From positions 1-33,857 of the forward strand of contig NZ_FNYT01000032.1 in the NCBI RefSeq assembly GCF_900109135.1: a stretch of DNA of 33,857 bases, written 5' to 3'. The stretch comes from Trichococcus ilyis (GTDB lineage: Bacteria > Bacillota > Bacilli > Lactobacillales > Aerococcaceae). Of the stretch, positions 7,594 through 16,878 are shown piece after piece. The notes beneath the pieces were generated by a model. It ran no database searches and was not told where the DNA came from. It saw only the letters and a program-made list of their open reading frames with translations. The position numbers and the translations under genes are program-made. The first letter of the stretch is position 1, and every line of letters starts with the position of its first letter.

Positions 7594-9135
7594 TTGGCTG
7601 AAAAGGTTTTATTCAATTCAGACACTTTTTTGGAAGGACATTCTGACAAAATTACCTACCAAATTTCAAACGTTAAACCAAAAAATATTACACACATCAA
7701 AATGCCGCTTTTTGAAGCGCTTGTAAAATATGCGAAACAGGACGTTACGCCTTTCGATGTCCCTGGACATAAAATGGGTGCGCAGATGACGCCTTTCAAA
7801 ATGACTGTGGGCGAAATGACGATGCAGATGGATGTCAACTCGATGAAAGAATTGGACTTGTTGAGCCATCCGCAATCCGTCATCAAAGAAGCACAGGAAT
7901 TAGCCGCAAAAGCATACAATGGCGACCAAGCGTTTTTCCTGGTGAACGGCACGACTGTCGGCATCCAGGCGATGATCATGAGCGTGGTGGGACCGAACGA
8001 CACGATTCTGGTTCCGCGCAACTGCCACAAATCAGTGATGAACGGTTTGATCCTGAGCGGCGCAAAGCCGATCTTCATCCAGCCGGAAATGGATTTGGCC
8101 TTCGGGATCTCCCACGGCGTTTCGGTTGAACGCATCATCAAAGGCTTGGATGAAAATCCGCAAGCGAAAGCCCTTTTGGTTACTTATCCGACTTATTTCG
8201 GTTCTTTGAACGATCTCGAAACGATCTGCGATATCGCGCATGAACGCGGAGTTGTGGTCATCGTCGACAGCGCGCACGGTGCGCATTTGCCGTTCATGCC
8301 CGGAAAAATGAAGGATCCGATGAAAGCCGGCGCGGATGCGGTGACGTACTCCATGCACAAAACCGGCGGGTCTTTGACGCAGAGCTCTCTGCTTGTGATG
8401 CAAGGGGAGCGCATTTCCGCCAACAAATTGCAGAAGATGCTGAACATGCTGCAATCGACCAGCGCCAACTACTTGTTGATGAGCTCCATCGATGCAGCGC
8501 GCAGCGAATTGGCCATGCACGGGAAAGAGCGCTACAAAAAATTGCGTCCGGTCGTCAGCGAAGCGATCGAAGCGATCGAAGCCTTCGGCGACTACGAAGT
8601 GCTGAAATCCGACTACATCAAGGATAAATTCGACCAGACCTACGACTGGACCAAGCTTGTGATCCGCGTCAATGATATCGGCCTCACGGGCTTCCAAGTC
8701 TACACGATCATGAAAGAAGAATACGGCATCCAACTGGAGCTGGCTGAGGGCTACGTCGTGATGGCGGTCATCAGTACAGCCGATTCGCGCGAATCGATCG
8801 GGAAATTGGTCGATGCCTTGATGGACTTGCGCAGACGCTACAAAAAAGCTAGCCAACATTTCGATGCGCATGTGATGACTTGCAGCATCAACGAATTGGC
8901 CTGCAGCCCGCGTGACGCCTTCTATGCCGACAATGAAGTTGTCAGCATCGATGACGCAATCGGCCGCATCAGCGCCGACTCGATCATGATCTATCCGCCA
9001 GGCATTCCGTTGATCATCCCCGGTGAAGTGATCTCTGAAGCAGTCGTGCAGCATTACCACTATTACAACGAAACTTTGGGCAATGTCCTGACCGAGGAAA
9101 AAATGCCTCATCAGATCAAAGTCCTGACAGATTAA
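7594..9135 (+). CDS. speA: Arginine decarboxylase, Orn/Lys/Arg decarboxylase class I family (SpeA type)
   Basis: A PLP-dependent decarboxylase of the Orn/Lys/Arg group, short Bacillus SpeA/YaaO form without the wing domain of E. coli CadA. It most likely converts arginine to agmatine, because an agmatinase gene follows. The PLP lysine is Lys256 in SMHKTGGS; Asp225 and His228 (VDSAHGAH) contact the cofactor. The start is taken as TTG 7594 behind AAAGGGGG (7578-7585). Homologues usually begin around MPLFEAL, here ATG 7702, but that ATG has no ribosome binding site, so a 36-residue N-terminal extension is predicted. A more upstream in-frame TTG at 7540 falls inside the attenuator hairpin and is rejected. 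The product is 513 residues. Expression is probably set by the leader RNA. Lysine or ornithine as substrate is possible. Confidence 0.88.
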   Translation: MAEKVLFNSDTFLEGHSDKITYQISNVKPKNITHIKMPLFEALVKYAKQDVTPFDVPGHKMGAQMTPFKMTVGEMTMQMDVNSMKELDLLSHPQSVIKEAQELAAKAYNGDQAFFLVNGTTVGIQAMIMSVVGPNDTILVPRNCHKSVMNGLILSGAKPIFIQPEMDLAFGISHGVSVERIIKGLDENPQAKALLVTYPTYFGSLNDLETICDIAHERGVVVIVDSAHGAHLPFMPGKMKDPMKAGADAVTYSMHKTGGSLTQSSLLVMQGERISANKLQKMLNMLQSTSANYLLMSSIDAARSELAMHGKERYKKLRPVVSEAIEAIEAFGDYEVLKSDYIKDKFDQTYDWTKLVIRVNDIGLTGFQVYTIMKEEYGIQLELAEGYVVMAVISTADSRESIGKLVDALMDLRRRYKKASQHFDAHVMTCSINELACSPRDAFYADNEVVSIDDAIGRISADSIMIYPPGIPLIIPGEVISEAVVQHYHYYNETLGNVLTEEKMPHQIKVLTD

Positions 9136-9183
9136 GAACCGTAAACAATCATCAGAAAGCACACAGTTGGAGGACGGCAGAAA

Positions 9184-10041
9184 GTGAAAAACAACATGAA
9201 CATTCAGACCTTTATCGGCTGCGAAGCTTCTTTCGAAGAAGCTTCCACCGTATTATTCGGGATCCCATTCGATGGAACAACCAGCTTCAGACCAGGCACG
9301 CGCTTTGCAATGCAGGCGATCCGCCAAGATTCATTCGGATTGGAAAGTTATTCCCCTTATTTGGACCGCGATCTTGAAGAAGTAGCCATCCATGACGGCG
9401 GAGATCTTGATCTGCCGTTCGGCAACACCGAACGCGTACTCAGAGAAATCGCTGACTATACCAAAGAAGTTTTGAGCAACGGCAAAAAATTCCTGATGAT
9501 CGGCGGCGAACATCTCGTGAGCCTGCCTACGATTGAGGCTACCTATGAAAAATATCCGGATCTGCACGTCATCCATATCGATGCCCACACGGATCTGCGG
9601 GAAGACTATATGGGTGAACCCCTGTCGCATGCATCGGTCATCCGCCGCTGCTTCGATTTTCTCGGCGACGGCCGCATTTTCCAATTCGGCATCCGCTCCG
9701 GCTTGAAGGAAGAATTCGAATGGGCGAAAGAGCACACTTATATGGAGAAATTCGCCATCGACACTTTACCGCAGATCGTCCAACAGCTGAAGGATGTTCC
9801 TGTCTATGTGACGATCGATCTGGATGTCCTGGACCCAGGTACATTCCCCGGAACCGGCACACCTGAGCCGGGCGGCATCACCTACAAGGAATTGTTGGCG
9901 AGCATCGCCGCGTTGCAGGATCTGAATCAGATCGTTGCGGCCGATGTCGTCGAACTTTCCCCGCAGTACGATCCTTCAGGAGCTTCGACCGCGATGGCCT
10001 GCAAGACCGTCAGAGAAATGCTTTTGACGCTGACGAAATAG
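9184..10041 (+). CDS. speB: Agmatinase
   Basis: A Mn-dependent ureohydrolase of 285 residues that splits agmatine into putrescine and urea, the step after SpeA. All metal ligands are present: His110 (GGEH), Asp133/His135/Asp137 (DAHTD) and Asp212/Asp214 (DLD). The GEPLSHAS block after the DAHTD motif matches Bacillus-type agmatinase rather than arginase. GTG 9184 is the start, with GGAGG 10 nt upstream; the ATG at 9196 is too far from it. The gene lies 48 nt after speA in the same transcript and is closed by a strong terminator. No spermidine synthase gene is adjacent. A guanidine hydrolase role, known for some relatives, is unlikely beside speA. Confidence 0.92.
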   Translation: MKNNMNIQTFIGCEASFEEASTVLFGIPFDGTTSFRPGTRFAMQAIRQDSFGLESYSPYLDRDLEEVAIHDGGDLDLPFGNTERVLREIADYTKEVLSNGKKFLMIGGEHLVSLPTIEATYEKYPDLHVIHIDAHTDLREDYMGEPLSHASVIRRCFDFLGDGRIFQFGIRSGLKEEFEWAKEHTYMEKFAIDTLPQIVQQLKDVPVYVTIDLDVLDPGTFPGTGTPEPGGITYKELLASIAALQDLNQIVAADVVELSPQYDPSGASTAMACKTVREMLLTLTK

Positions 10042-10054
10042 AAACAAACCGATT

Positions 10055-10089
10055 AACCGACTTTGACGAAGCTCAAGGTCGGTTTTTTT
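10055..10089 (+). terminator. Terminator after speB
   Basis: AACCGACTTTGA (10055-10066) pairs with TCAAGGTCGGTT (10073-10084) around CGAAGC, followed by a run of T. Confidence 0.9.
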
Positions 10090-10197
10090 AATAAATGATG
10101 GGCGAATTGTCCAGTTTGCACTAATGAAACATTTTTGCATTAAAAAGTCATGAAAACGTTAATTGTTCACATGGTGATGTAATGAAATCTATCACAA

Positions 10198-10226
10198 TTG
10201 AGTTACCGTTCGGTTGGTTGTATAAT
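10198..10226 (+). promoter_or_regulatory. Upstream promoter candidate for gltB
   Basis: TTGAGT (10198-10203), 17 nt, TATAAT (10221-10226). The -35 overlaps the site TCACAATT (10192-10199). The rest of the 338-nt gap holds related sites AATTGTTCAC (10161-10170) and AATTGTGA (10289-10296), and no gene. Confidence 0.5.
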
Positions 10227-10315
10227 CGTGTTATATCTAATGTTTTCTTCGAAGTTAATATTGTTACTATCAAAAAAAAGATGCAACTAATTGTGAAAAA
10301 ATGAATGAAAATGGA

Positions 10316-10344
10316 TTGTATTTAAATTAGAGTTTGATTATAAT
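10316..10344 (+). promoter_or_regulatory. Downstream promoter of gltB
   Basis: TTGTAT (10316-10321), 17 nt, perfect TATAAT (10339-10344). It would give a leader of about 30 nt. Confidence 0.6.
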
Positions 10345-10379
10345 ATCAGAATAACATAATAGAAAGTAGGGACGCCGAA

Positions 10380-13300
10380 ATGAATAGTTACACTCCTCCA
10401 CAAAAACAAGGAATGTATGATCCCGCCTACGAGCATGATGCATGCGGTATGGGATTTGTCGTTGATATCAACGGTAATGGCTCTTATAAATTAGTATCTG
10501 ACGCTTTGGATTTATTGGAAAACATGGAGCATAGGGGTGCTTCCGGTGCTGATGCTAAGACAGGTGACGGGGCAGGTATCATGGTGCAGATTCCTCATCA
10601 TTTTTTCAGCAGGGAGTGCGACGTCCTAGGAATCCATTTGCCTAAAAAAGGCGACTATGGTGTAGGGATGCTCTTTGCCCACAAATATGAAGATCTACGT
10701 CACGAACAAATGAGAATGGTGGAAGAGATCATCACTTCCGAAGGTCAAAAAGTATTGGGCTGGCGTGAGGTTCCGATCGACAGTTCCGATATCGGTGTGA
10801 CTGCAAAAGCTGCCATCCCTCGTTTTATCCAAGTGTTTGTCGGAAAAGGCAACCCTGAAATGACTGAAATGGATTTCGAACGCAAACTGTTCGTCATCCG
10901 TAAATTAGCAGAAAAACAAATCGTTCCATTAAGCGAAAAAAGAGGCGGTTCTTTCTACTTTGCCAGCCTTTCTTCGAAAACGATCGTCTATAAAGGAATG
11001 CTGACTGCGGAACAATTGCGCAGTTTCTATCTTGATCTGACGGATCTGGACTTCACCTCCGCTTTGGCGATGGTCCATTCCCGTTTCAGTACGAATACCT
11101 TCCCGAGCTGGGAAAGAGCCCATCCGAACCGTTACCTGATCCACAACGGCGAAATCAACACGATCCGCGGAAACATCAACTGGATGCGTGCCCGTCAAGG
11201 CAGCATGTCCCAAGATCTGTTGGAGGCCAGCGAAAAGATCTATCCGATCATCGACGAAACCGGAAGCGACTCTTCCCAATTCGACAACAATCTGGAATTC
11301 CTCTACCTGAACGGCCGCTCATTGCCGGAAGCCGTCATGATGATGGTTCCTGAGCCTTGGGAAAAGAACAAAACGATGTCGAAATCCAAAAAGGATTTCT
11401 ACAACTTCAACAACTTCCTGATGGAACCATGGGATGGCCCTGCAGCGATGGGCTTCACGGATGGTGAAATCGTCGGAGCGGTGTTGGACAGAAACGGCTT
11501 GCGCCCGTCCCGTTACTATGTGACGAAAGATGATCGCGTGATCCTTTCATCCGAAGTCGGTGTCGTCAACGTGCTTCCGGAAGATGTCGCCTACAAAGGC
11601 CGTCTGGAGCCGGGCAAGATGCTGCTGATCGACACGAAACAAAAACGGATCATCTCGGATGAAGAGATCAAAGAAACGGTCGCTGCCAAACAGCCTTACG
11701 GCGAATGGGCTGATAAGCACATTTCCAAAATGAAGGACCTTGCGCCAGCCCCATCGACAGCGACTGTTACTGCCGAAGAATTGATGCCCCAACAGAAAGC
11801 TTTCGGTTATACGTTCGAGGACATCCAGTTATTGATCAAACCGATGGCCGTTACAGGTGTGGATTCAGTCGGCGCGATGGGGATCGATTCTCCGTTGGCA
11901 GTCTTGTCGGACAAACCACAGATGCTGTATCTGTACTTCAAACAATTATTTGCGCAGGTAACGAACCCTCCGATCGACGGTATCCGCGAGGAAATCGTCA
12001 CTTCCGACACAATGCTTGTCGGAAATTGCGGGAACCTGTTGGATCCCGACAGAGACGATACGCACGCCATCTACTTGGACAGCCCGATTCTGACGGATTC
12101 CGAATTGGCGAAAATCAAAGCGTTGCAGGACGACAAATTCAAGACAGTCACGCTTTCCCTTCTGTACCGCATCGAAGAAGATGCGAAAGGAATGGAAAAA
12201 GCGCTGGGACGCCTCTTCCGCGAAGCGAGCAAAGCGATCGCGTCCGGCGCCAACATTCTGGTCCTTTCCGACCGCGGCGTGAATGCTGAATGGGCAGCCA
12301 TCCCGGCTTTACTGGCCGTTTCCGGTCTGCACCACCATCTGATCCGTGAAGAAACGCGCACGAATGTCGGCCTTGTGCTGGAATCCGGTGAACCAAGAGA
12401 AGTGCATCACTTCTGTACTTTGGTCGGATACGGCTGTAATGCGATCAACCCGTACTTGACTTACGCAACGATCCGCGAGCTTGCTCAGGAAGACTTGTTG
12501 GATGGACTGGACGCTGAAGCAGCACAAGCGAACTACATCCATGCGGCTGTCCACGGCATGTCAAAAGTCTTGACCAAAATGGGTATTTCAACAATGCGCA
12601 GCTACCACGGTGCGCAAATTTTCGAAGCACTGGGTGTCAGCAGTGAAGTTGTAGCGAAATACTTCACCGGCACACCGACGCGCATCGAAGGGATCGGTCT
12701 GCAGGAGATCGCTACCGAAAACAAAATGCGCCATGACAGTGCTTATAAAGCGACAGCACCTTACAGCGAAACGCTGGAAGTGGGCGGGCATTTCCAATAC
12801 TCGGCCATGGGTGAAGAACACCTGTACAATCCGAGCACGATCTACCGTCTGCAGCAAGCGACTCGTCAAGGGGATTATGAACAATACAAAGAGTTCTCCC
12901 GCGAAATCAATGCTGATACGAACGCGTATACGCTGCGTCAGTTGATGCAATTCAAACCGAACGCACAAGATGCGATTCCGATCGAAGAAGTCGAATCTGC
13001 CGAAAGCATCGTGAAACGCTTCAAGACCGGCGCGATGTCCTACGGTTCGATCAGTAAAGAAGCGCATGAGACATTGGCGATCGCGATGAACCGTCTCGGC
13101 GGCATGAGCAACTCGGGTGAGGGTGGAGAAGATCCGAGCCGCTTCGAAGTGGACGAAAACGGGGATTCCCGTTGCAGCGCCATCAAGCAAGTCGCTTCCG
13201 GACGTTTCGGCGTTACGAGCCACTATTTGGTGAATGCGAAGGAAATCCAGATCAAGATGGCCCAAGGTGCGAAACCGGGCGAGGGCGGACAATTGCCGGG

Positions 13301-14957
13301 ACCGAAAGTGTACCCTGAAATCGCCAAAACACGCGGCTCAATCGCTGGTGTAGGCTTGATTTCACCGCCGCCGCATCATGACATCTATTCCATCGAAGAT
13401 CTGAAAGAATTGATCTATGACTTGAAGAATGCCAACCGCAATGCGCGCATCAACGTGAAGTTGGTTTCCGAAGCCGGTGTCGGTACGATCGCGGCCGGTG
13501 TTGCGAAAGGGAATGCCGATACGATCCTGATCAGCGGTTATGACGGCGGGACCGGTGCGGCACCAAGAACCAGCATCCGCAATACCGGCTTGCCATGGGA
13601 ACTTGGCTTGGCTGAAGCGCACCAAACCTTGGTGTTGAACAAATTGCGCGACCGTGTCCGCGTCGAAACGGACGGCAAATTATTGACCGGCCGTGACGTA
13701 GCGATTGCGTGTATGTTGGGTGCCGAAGAATTCGGCTTTGCGACTACACCGCTGGTTGCTATCGGCTGCATCATGATGCGCGTCTGCCACCTGAACACAT
13801 GTCCAGTGGGTATCGCAACGCAGGATGAATCTTTGCGCAAGAACTTCCAAGGCAAACCGGAATACGTCGTGAACTTCATGATGTTCGTTGCCGAAGAATT
13901 GCGTGAAATTATGGCGAAATTGGGCTTCCGTACGATCAATGAAATGGTCGGACGCAGCGACAAGCTGAAGATGAAAGAGAACGTGAAGCACTGGAAAGCC
14001 AAGACAGTCGATCTGTCCAGCGTACTGTACCAACCGTATGCGGCACCGAATGTCGGCAGATACAACATGACGGAACAAGACCATGAACTGGAGAAAACGC
14101 TGGATATGCGCCGTCTCTTGAGAATGGTGAAACCGGCCATCGAATCGAAGAAACGCATCGTAGCCAAATCGGCCATCAAAAACATCGACCGCGTTGTCGG
14201 AACCATCATCGGCAGCGAAGTATCGAAAAAATATGGCGCGGAAGGCTTGCCGGAAGATACGATCCAATTGACTTTCGTGGGCTCGGCAGGACAAAGTTTC
14301 GGCGCATTCATTCCGAAAGGGATGACATTGACGCTGGAGGGCGATTCCAATGACTACATCGGTAAAGGATTGTCCGGTGGTAAAATCATCGTACGCGTAC
14401 CGAATGAGGCTACATTCGCACCTGAAGACAACATCATCGTCGGGAACGTCGCATTCTATGGCGCAACGAGCGGTAAAGCCTACATCAACGGTATCGCCGG
14501 AGAACGTTTCTGCGTCCGCAACAGCGGCGTGGATACTGTCGTTGAAGGGATCGGCGATCATGGTTGTGAGTACATGACCGGCGGAACCGTTCTGATCATC
14601 GGAAAAACCGGACGCAACTTTGCTGCCGGGATGTCCGGCGGGGTAGCCTATATCCTTGACTTCGATGAGAACAACCTGAACATGGAAATGGTCAGCGCAA
14701 CGAAAGATTTGAACGAAGCGGAGCATGATACGATCAAGCGCATGCTGCAGGAACATATGATCTTTACAGGCAGTCCAAAAGCGCAAAGCTTGTTGGCCAA
14801 CTGGGACGACGTGAAGTCACAGTTCACGAAGGTCATTTCAAACGACTACAAGTTCATCCTGGAGAACATCGAAATTGCGAACCAGATGGGCATCACCGGT
14901 GAAGACGCAATGCGCTATGCCTTTGATGAGCGCTACAAACCAGTGGCGACAAACTAA
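10380..14957 (+). CDS. gltB: Glutamate synthase large subunit
   Basis: The large subunit of NADPH-dependent glutamate synthase (named gltA in B. subtilis), 1525 residues, full length. It turns glutamine plus 2-oxoglutarate into two glutamates. An N-terminal class II glutaminase domain (about 22-430) begins at Cys22 in HDACGMGF, so a 21-residue propeptide should be removed to free the nucleophile. A central linker domain (about 480-770), an FMN-binding TIM-barrel synthase domain (about 830-1200) and a C-terminal GXGXG beta-helix follow. The 3Fe-4S ligands are Cys1130, Cys1136 and Cys1141. ATG 10380 lies after GTAGGG. The small subunit follows after 14 nt. Two promoters and repeated AATTGTGA-like sites upstream suggest nitrogen- or 2-oxoglutarate-responsive control, but the regulator is not visible. 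Confidence 0.97.
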   Translation: MNSYTPPQKQGMYDPAYEHDACGMGFVVDINGNGSYKLVSDALDLLENMEHRGASGADAKTGDGAGIMVQIPHHFFSRECDVLGIHLPKKGDYGVGMLFAHKYEDLRHEQMRMVEEIITSEGQKVLGWREVPIDSSDIGVTAKAAIPRFIQVFVGKGNPEMTEMDFERKLFVIRKLAEKQIVPLSEKRGGSFYFASLSSKTIVYKGMLTAEQLRSFYLDLTDLDFTSALAMVHSRFSTNTFPSWERAHPNRYLIHNGEINTIRGNINWMRARQGSMSQDLLEASEKIYPIIDETGSDSSQFDNNLEFLYLNGRSLPEAVMMMVPEPWEKNKTMSKSKKDFYNFNNFLMEPWDGPAAMGFTDGEIVGAVLDRNGLRPSRYYVTKDDRVILSSEVGVVNVLPEDVAYKGRLEPGKMLLIDTKQKRIISDEEIKETVAAKQPYGEWADKHISKMKDLAPAPSTATVTAEELMPQQKAFGYTFEDIQLLIKPMAVTGVDSVGAMGIDSPLAVLSDKPQMLYLYFKQLFAQVTNPPIDGIREEIVTSDTMLVGNCGNLLDPDRDDTHAIYLDSPILTDSELAKIKALQDDKFKTVTLSLLYRIEEDAKGMEKALGRLFREASKAIASGANILVLSDRGVNAEWAAIPALLAVSGLHHHLIREETRTNVGLVLESGEPREVHHFCTLVGYGCNAINPYLTYATIRELAQEDLLDGLDAEAAQANYIHAAVHGMSKVLTKMGISTMRSYHGAQIFEALGVSSEVVAKYFTGTPTRIEGIGLQEIATENKMRHDSAYKATAPYSETLEVGGHFQYSAMGEEHLYNPSTIYRLQQATRQGDYEQYKEFSREINADTNAYTLRQLMQFKPNAQDAIPIEEVESAESIVKRFKTGAMSYGSISKEAHETLAIAMNRLGGMSNSGEGGEDPSRFEVDENGDSRCSAIKQVASGRFGVTSHYLVNAKEIQIKMAQGAKPGEGGQLPGPKVYPEIAKTRGSIAGVGLISPPPHHDIYSIEDLKELIYDLKNANRNARINVKLVSEAGVGTIAAGVAKGNADTILISGYDGGTGAAPRTSIRNTGLPWELGLAEAHQTLVLNKLRDRVRVETDGKLLTGRDVAIACMLGAEEFGFATTPLVAIGCIMMRVCHLNTCPVGIATQDESLRKNFQGKPEYVVNFMMFVAEELREIMAKLGFRTINEMVGRSDKLKMKENVKHWKAKTVDLSSVLYQPYAAPNVGRYNMTEQDHELEKTLDMRRLLRMVKPAIESKKRIVAKSAIKNIDRVVGTIIGSEVSKKYGAEGLPEDTIQLTFVGSAGQSFGAFIPKGMTLTLEGDSNDYIGKGLSGGKIIVRVPNEATFAPEDNIIVGNVAFYGATSGKAYINGIAGERFCVRNSGVDTVVEGIGDHGCEYMTGGTVLIIGKTGRNFAAGMSGGVAYILDFDENNLNMEMVSATKDLNEAEHDTIKRMLQEHMIFTGSPKAQSLLANWDDVKSQFTKVISNDYKFILENIEIANQMGITGEDAMRYAFDERYKPVATN

Positions 14958-14971
14958 GGAGGAGGGATAAG

Positions 14972-16453
14972 ATGGGAAAAATTACTGGATTCAAGGAATA
15001 CAGCCGTTCCAATTATGAAAAGATTTCTCCGGAAGTCCGCATCAAAAATTGGGGCGAGATGCGTGAAGAAACATCAGAAGAAAAAATTCGGACCCAAGCT
15101 GCCCGTTGCATGAGCTGCGGCATTCCGTTCTGTTCAGCAGGAATCATGCTGCCGAACGGAGCGTCCGGTTGCCCGCTGCACAACCTCATCCCCGAGTGGA
15201 ATGACATGGTGTATCGCGGCCAATGGCAACAAGCCTACGAACGTTTATCTTTGACGAACCCGTTTCCGGAGTTTACAGGACGCGTCTGTCCAGCCCCTTG
15301 TGAAGGGTCCTGTACATTGGGGCATATCGATGAACCCGTCACGATCAGCAGCATCGAATACGAAATCATCGAACATGCTTTCCAGAACGGTTGGGTAAAA
15401 CCGGCTAAAGCTCCGGCGACCGGCAAGCGCGTTGCGGTTGTCGGCTCTGGCCCGGCCGGCCTTGCGACTGCGCATTACTTGACGTCGGTCGGCCATGCGG
15501 TCACAGTCTTCGAAAGAAGCGACCGTCCCGGTGGTTTGCTGATGTACGGTATCCCGAACATGAAATTGGACAAGGACATCATCCAAAGAAGATTGGATAT
15601 CCTCGAAGAAGCTGGCGTGGTTTTTGTCTGCAACACCGAAGTCGGCAAAGATATCAGTGCGCAGGAACTGGTTGACACCTACGATGCAGTCGTCCTTTGC
15701 GGCGGCGCAACCCGCGCCCGCGGCATCAATGTCGAAGGCAACGACGCAAAAGGCGTACATATGGCCATGGACTTCCTGACCGCAAACACACAAAATATCC
15801 TTGCGGGCGAAACGCAGGAAAGCCAGATCAGCGCCAAGGACAAACACGTCATCGTTATCGGCGGCGGGGACACAGGTACCGACTGCGTCGGCACATCCAT
15901 CCGTCACGGTGCGAAGAGCGTGCACCAATTCGAGATTATGCCGAAAGCTCCGGACAAACGCGACACAGAAACGAACCCGTGGCCGGAATGGCCTAAAAAG
16001 CTGAAAACGGACTACGGCCAAGAAGAAGCGATCTACTTGACCGGCTCCGATCCGCGCGACTATGAGATCAATACGACCAAAATCGAAAAGAATGCGGCAG
16101 GCGAAGTCATCGCTGTCCATACCGTCCAGATCGAGTGGAAACGTGATGCTTTGGGCAGAATGAATCCGGTAGCCATCGAAGGAACCGAAAAAGTCTGGAA
16201 AGCGGACTTGGTATTGTTGGCGATGGGCTTCACCGGGCCGGAAGATACTATCCCTGATGAATTAGCTTTGAAACGCGATCTGCGCAGCAATATCCAAGCG
16301 GCAGAGGGCGATTACAAAACGAATGTGGACAAAGTCTTTACCTGCGGCGACATGCGCCGCGGACAAAGCTTGGTCGTTTGGGCCCTGCAAGAAGGGAAAC
16401 TGGCCGCTGGCGAAGTGGACCGTTTCTTGTCAGGTCACACAGCAATCTACTAA
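14972..16453 (+). CDS. gltD: Glutamate synthase small subunit
   Basis: The small (beta) subunit, 493 residues (B. subtilis gltB), passing electrons from NADPH through FAD and Fe-S clusters to the large subunit. The N-terminal cysteines Cys46, Cys49, Cys54 and Cys67, and the group Cys106, Cys110, Cys114, supply the 4Fe-4S clusters. The FAD Rossmann motif VVGSGPAGLA starts near residue 156 and the NADPH motif VIGGGDTGTD near 291. ATG 14972 follows AAGGAGGAG. The 14-nt gap to gltB and the terminator after it define a two-gene operon. The product is full length and unremarkable. Confidence 0.96.
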   Translation: MGKITGFKEYSRSNYEKISPEVRIKNWGEMREETSEEKIRTQAARCMSCGIPFCSAGIMLPNGASGCPLHNLIPEWNDMVYRGQWQQAYERLSLTNPFPEFTGRVCPAPCEGSCTLGHIDEPVTISSIEYEIIEHAFQNGWVKPAKAPATGKRVAVVGSGPAGLATAHYLTSVGHAVTVFERSDRPGGLLMYGIPNMKLDKDIIQRRLDILEEAGVVFVCNTEVGKDISAQELVDTYDAVVLCGGATRARGINVEGNDAKGVHMAMDFLTANTQNILAGETQESQISAKDKHVIVIGGGDTGTDCVGTSIRHGAKSVHQFEIMPKAPDKRDTETNPWPEWPKKLKTDYGQEEAIYLTGSDPRDYEINTTKIEKNAAGEVIAVHTVQIEWKRDALGRMNPVAIEGTEKVWKADLVLLAMGFTGPEDTIPDELALKRDLRSNIQAAEGDYKTNVDKVFTCGDMRRGQSLVVWALQEGKLAAGEVDRFLSGHTAIY

Positions 16454-16461
16454 ATCAGTTG

Positions 16462-16504
16462 AAAAAACCGAAGCAGCGTTGAGTCGCGCTGCTTCGGTTT
16501 TTTT
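16462..16504 (+). terminator. Terminator after gltD
   Basis: AAAAAACCGAAGCAGCG pairs with CGCTGCTTCGGTTTTTT around a short loop. It is a very strong, A/T-flanked hairpin. Confidence 0.95.
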
Positions 16505-16547
16505 GTGGATTTTTGGATTTTTGGTGCCGCGGGCGAGGTGCGTGCGT

Positions 16548-16705
16548 AGCTCCGGCGAGACTCGCCTGGCCGGAGCTGGGACAAGAACCGCACCGCGAAC
16601 TCCGGCGGGCCTGCGCTCGCCGGAGAAAGGCTCAGTATGATACCGTCAACTCCGGCAGGTCCGGCTTCATCGGAGCTGACGCCGTCCCGGAGTGCTCTGC
16701 TCCGG
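16548..16705. repeat. Palindromic repeat array A, 50-bp period
   Basis: CTCCGG begins at exactly 16550, 16600, 16650 and 16700. The first three are followed about 20 nt later by (C/T)CGGAG at 16570, 16620 and 16670, so each unit forms a hairpin of about 26 nt separated by about 24 nt. The first unit has 9-bp perfect arms, AGCTCCGGC/GCCGGAGCT. Loops and spacers differ. The array lies directly after the gltD terminator. The 425-nt gap holds only this array and the next gene's promoter. Confidence 0.75.
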
Positions 16706-16804
16706 TGAACGCATATTCGAATGCATCCTCAATCGGGAACTCAAGGCTGTTGGGACGGCCCAAATAATTCCATATATTGAAATTCGAAATATAGCTCAAA
16801 AAAA

Positions 16805-16813
16805 TGGTATAAT
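16805..16813 (+). promoter_or_regulatory. Extended -10 promoter of the 527-residue protein gene
   Basis: TGG then TATAAT (16808-16813) gives an extended -10 with no good -35. Upstream, TATATT (16773-16778) and AATATA (16788-16793) form an inverted repeat around a TTCGAA, a possible regulator site. Confidence 0.55.
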
Positions 16814-16878
16814 ACTAGCAACAAATCCTTAAGTGATTCAAGAAGGATGATTCGAAGGGAAAGAAAGGGTGCAGAGTT

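Noticed and set aside
12588-14786. Long minus-strand open frames within gltB
   Set aside because: They are shadows of a clearly coding gltB, with no motif or ribosome site.
16548-16705. CRISPR array
   Set aside because: The period is regular but the repeats are degenerate, with variable loops, and no cas genes are present.
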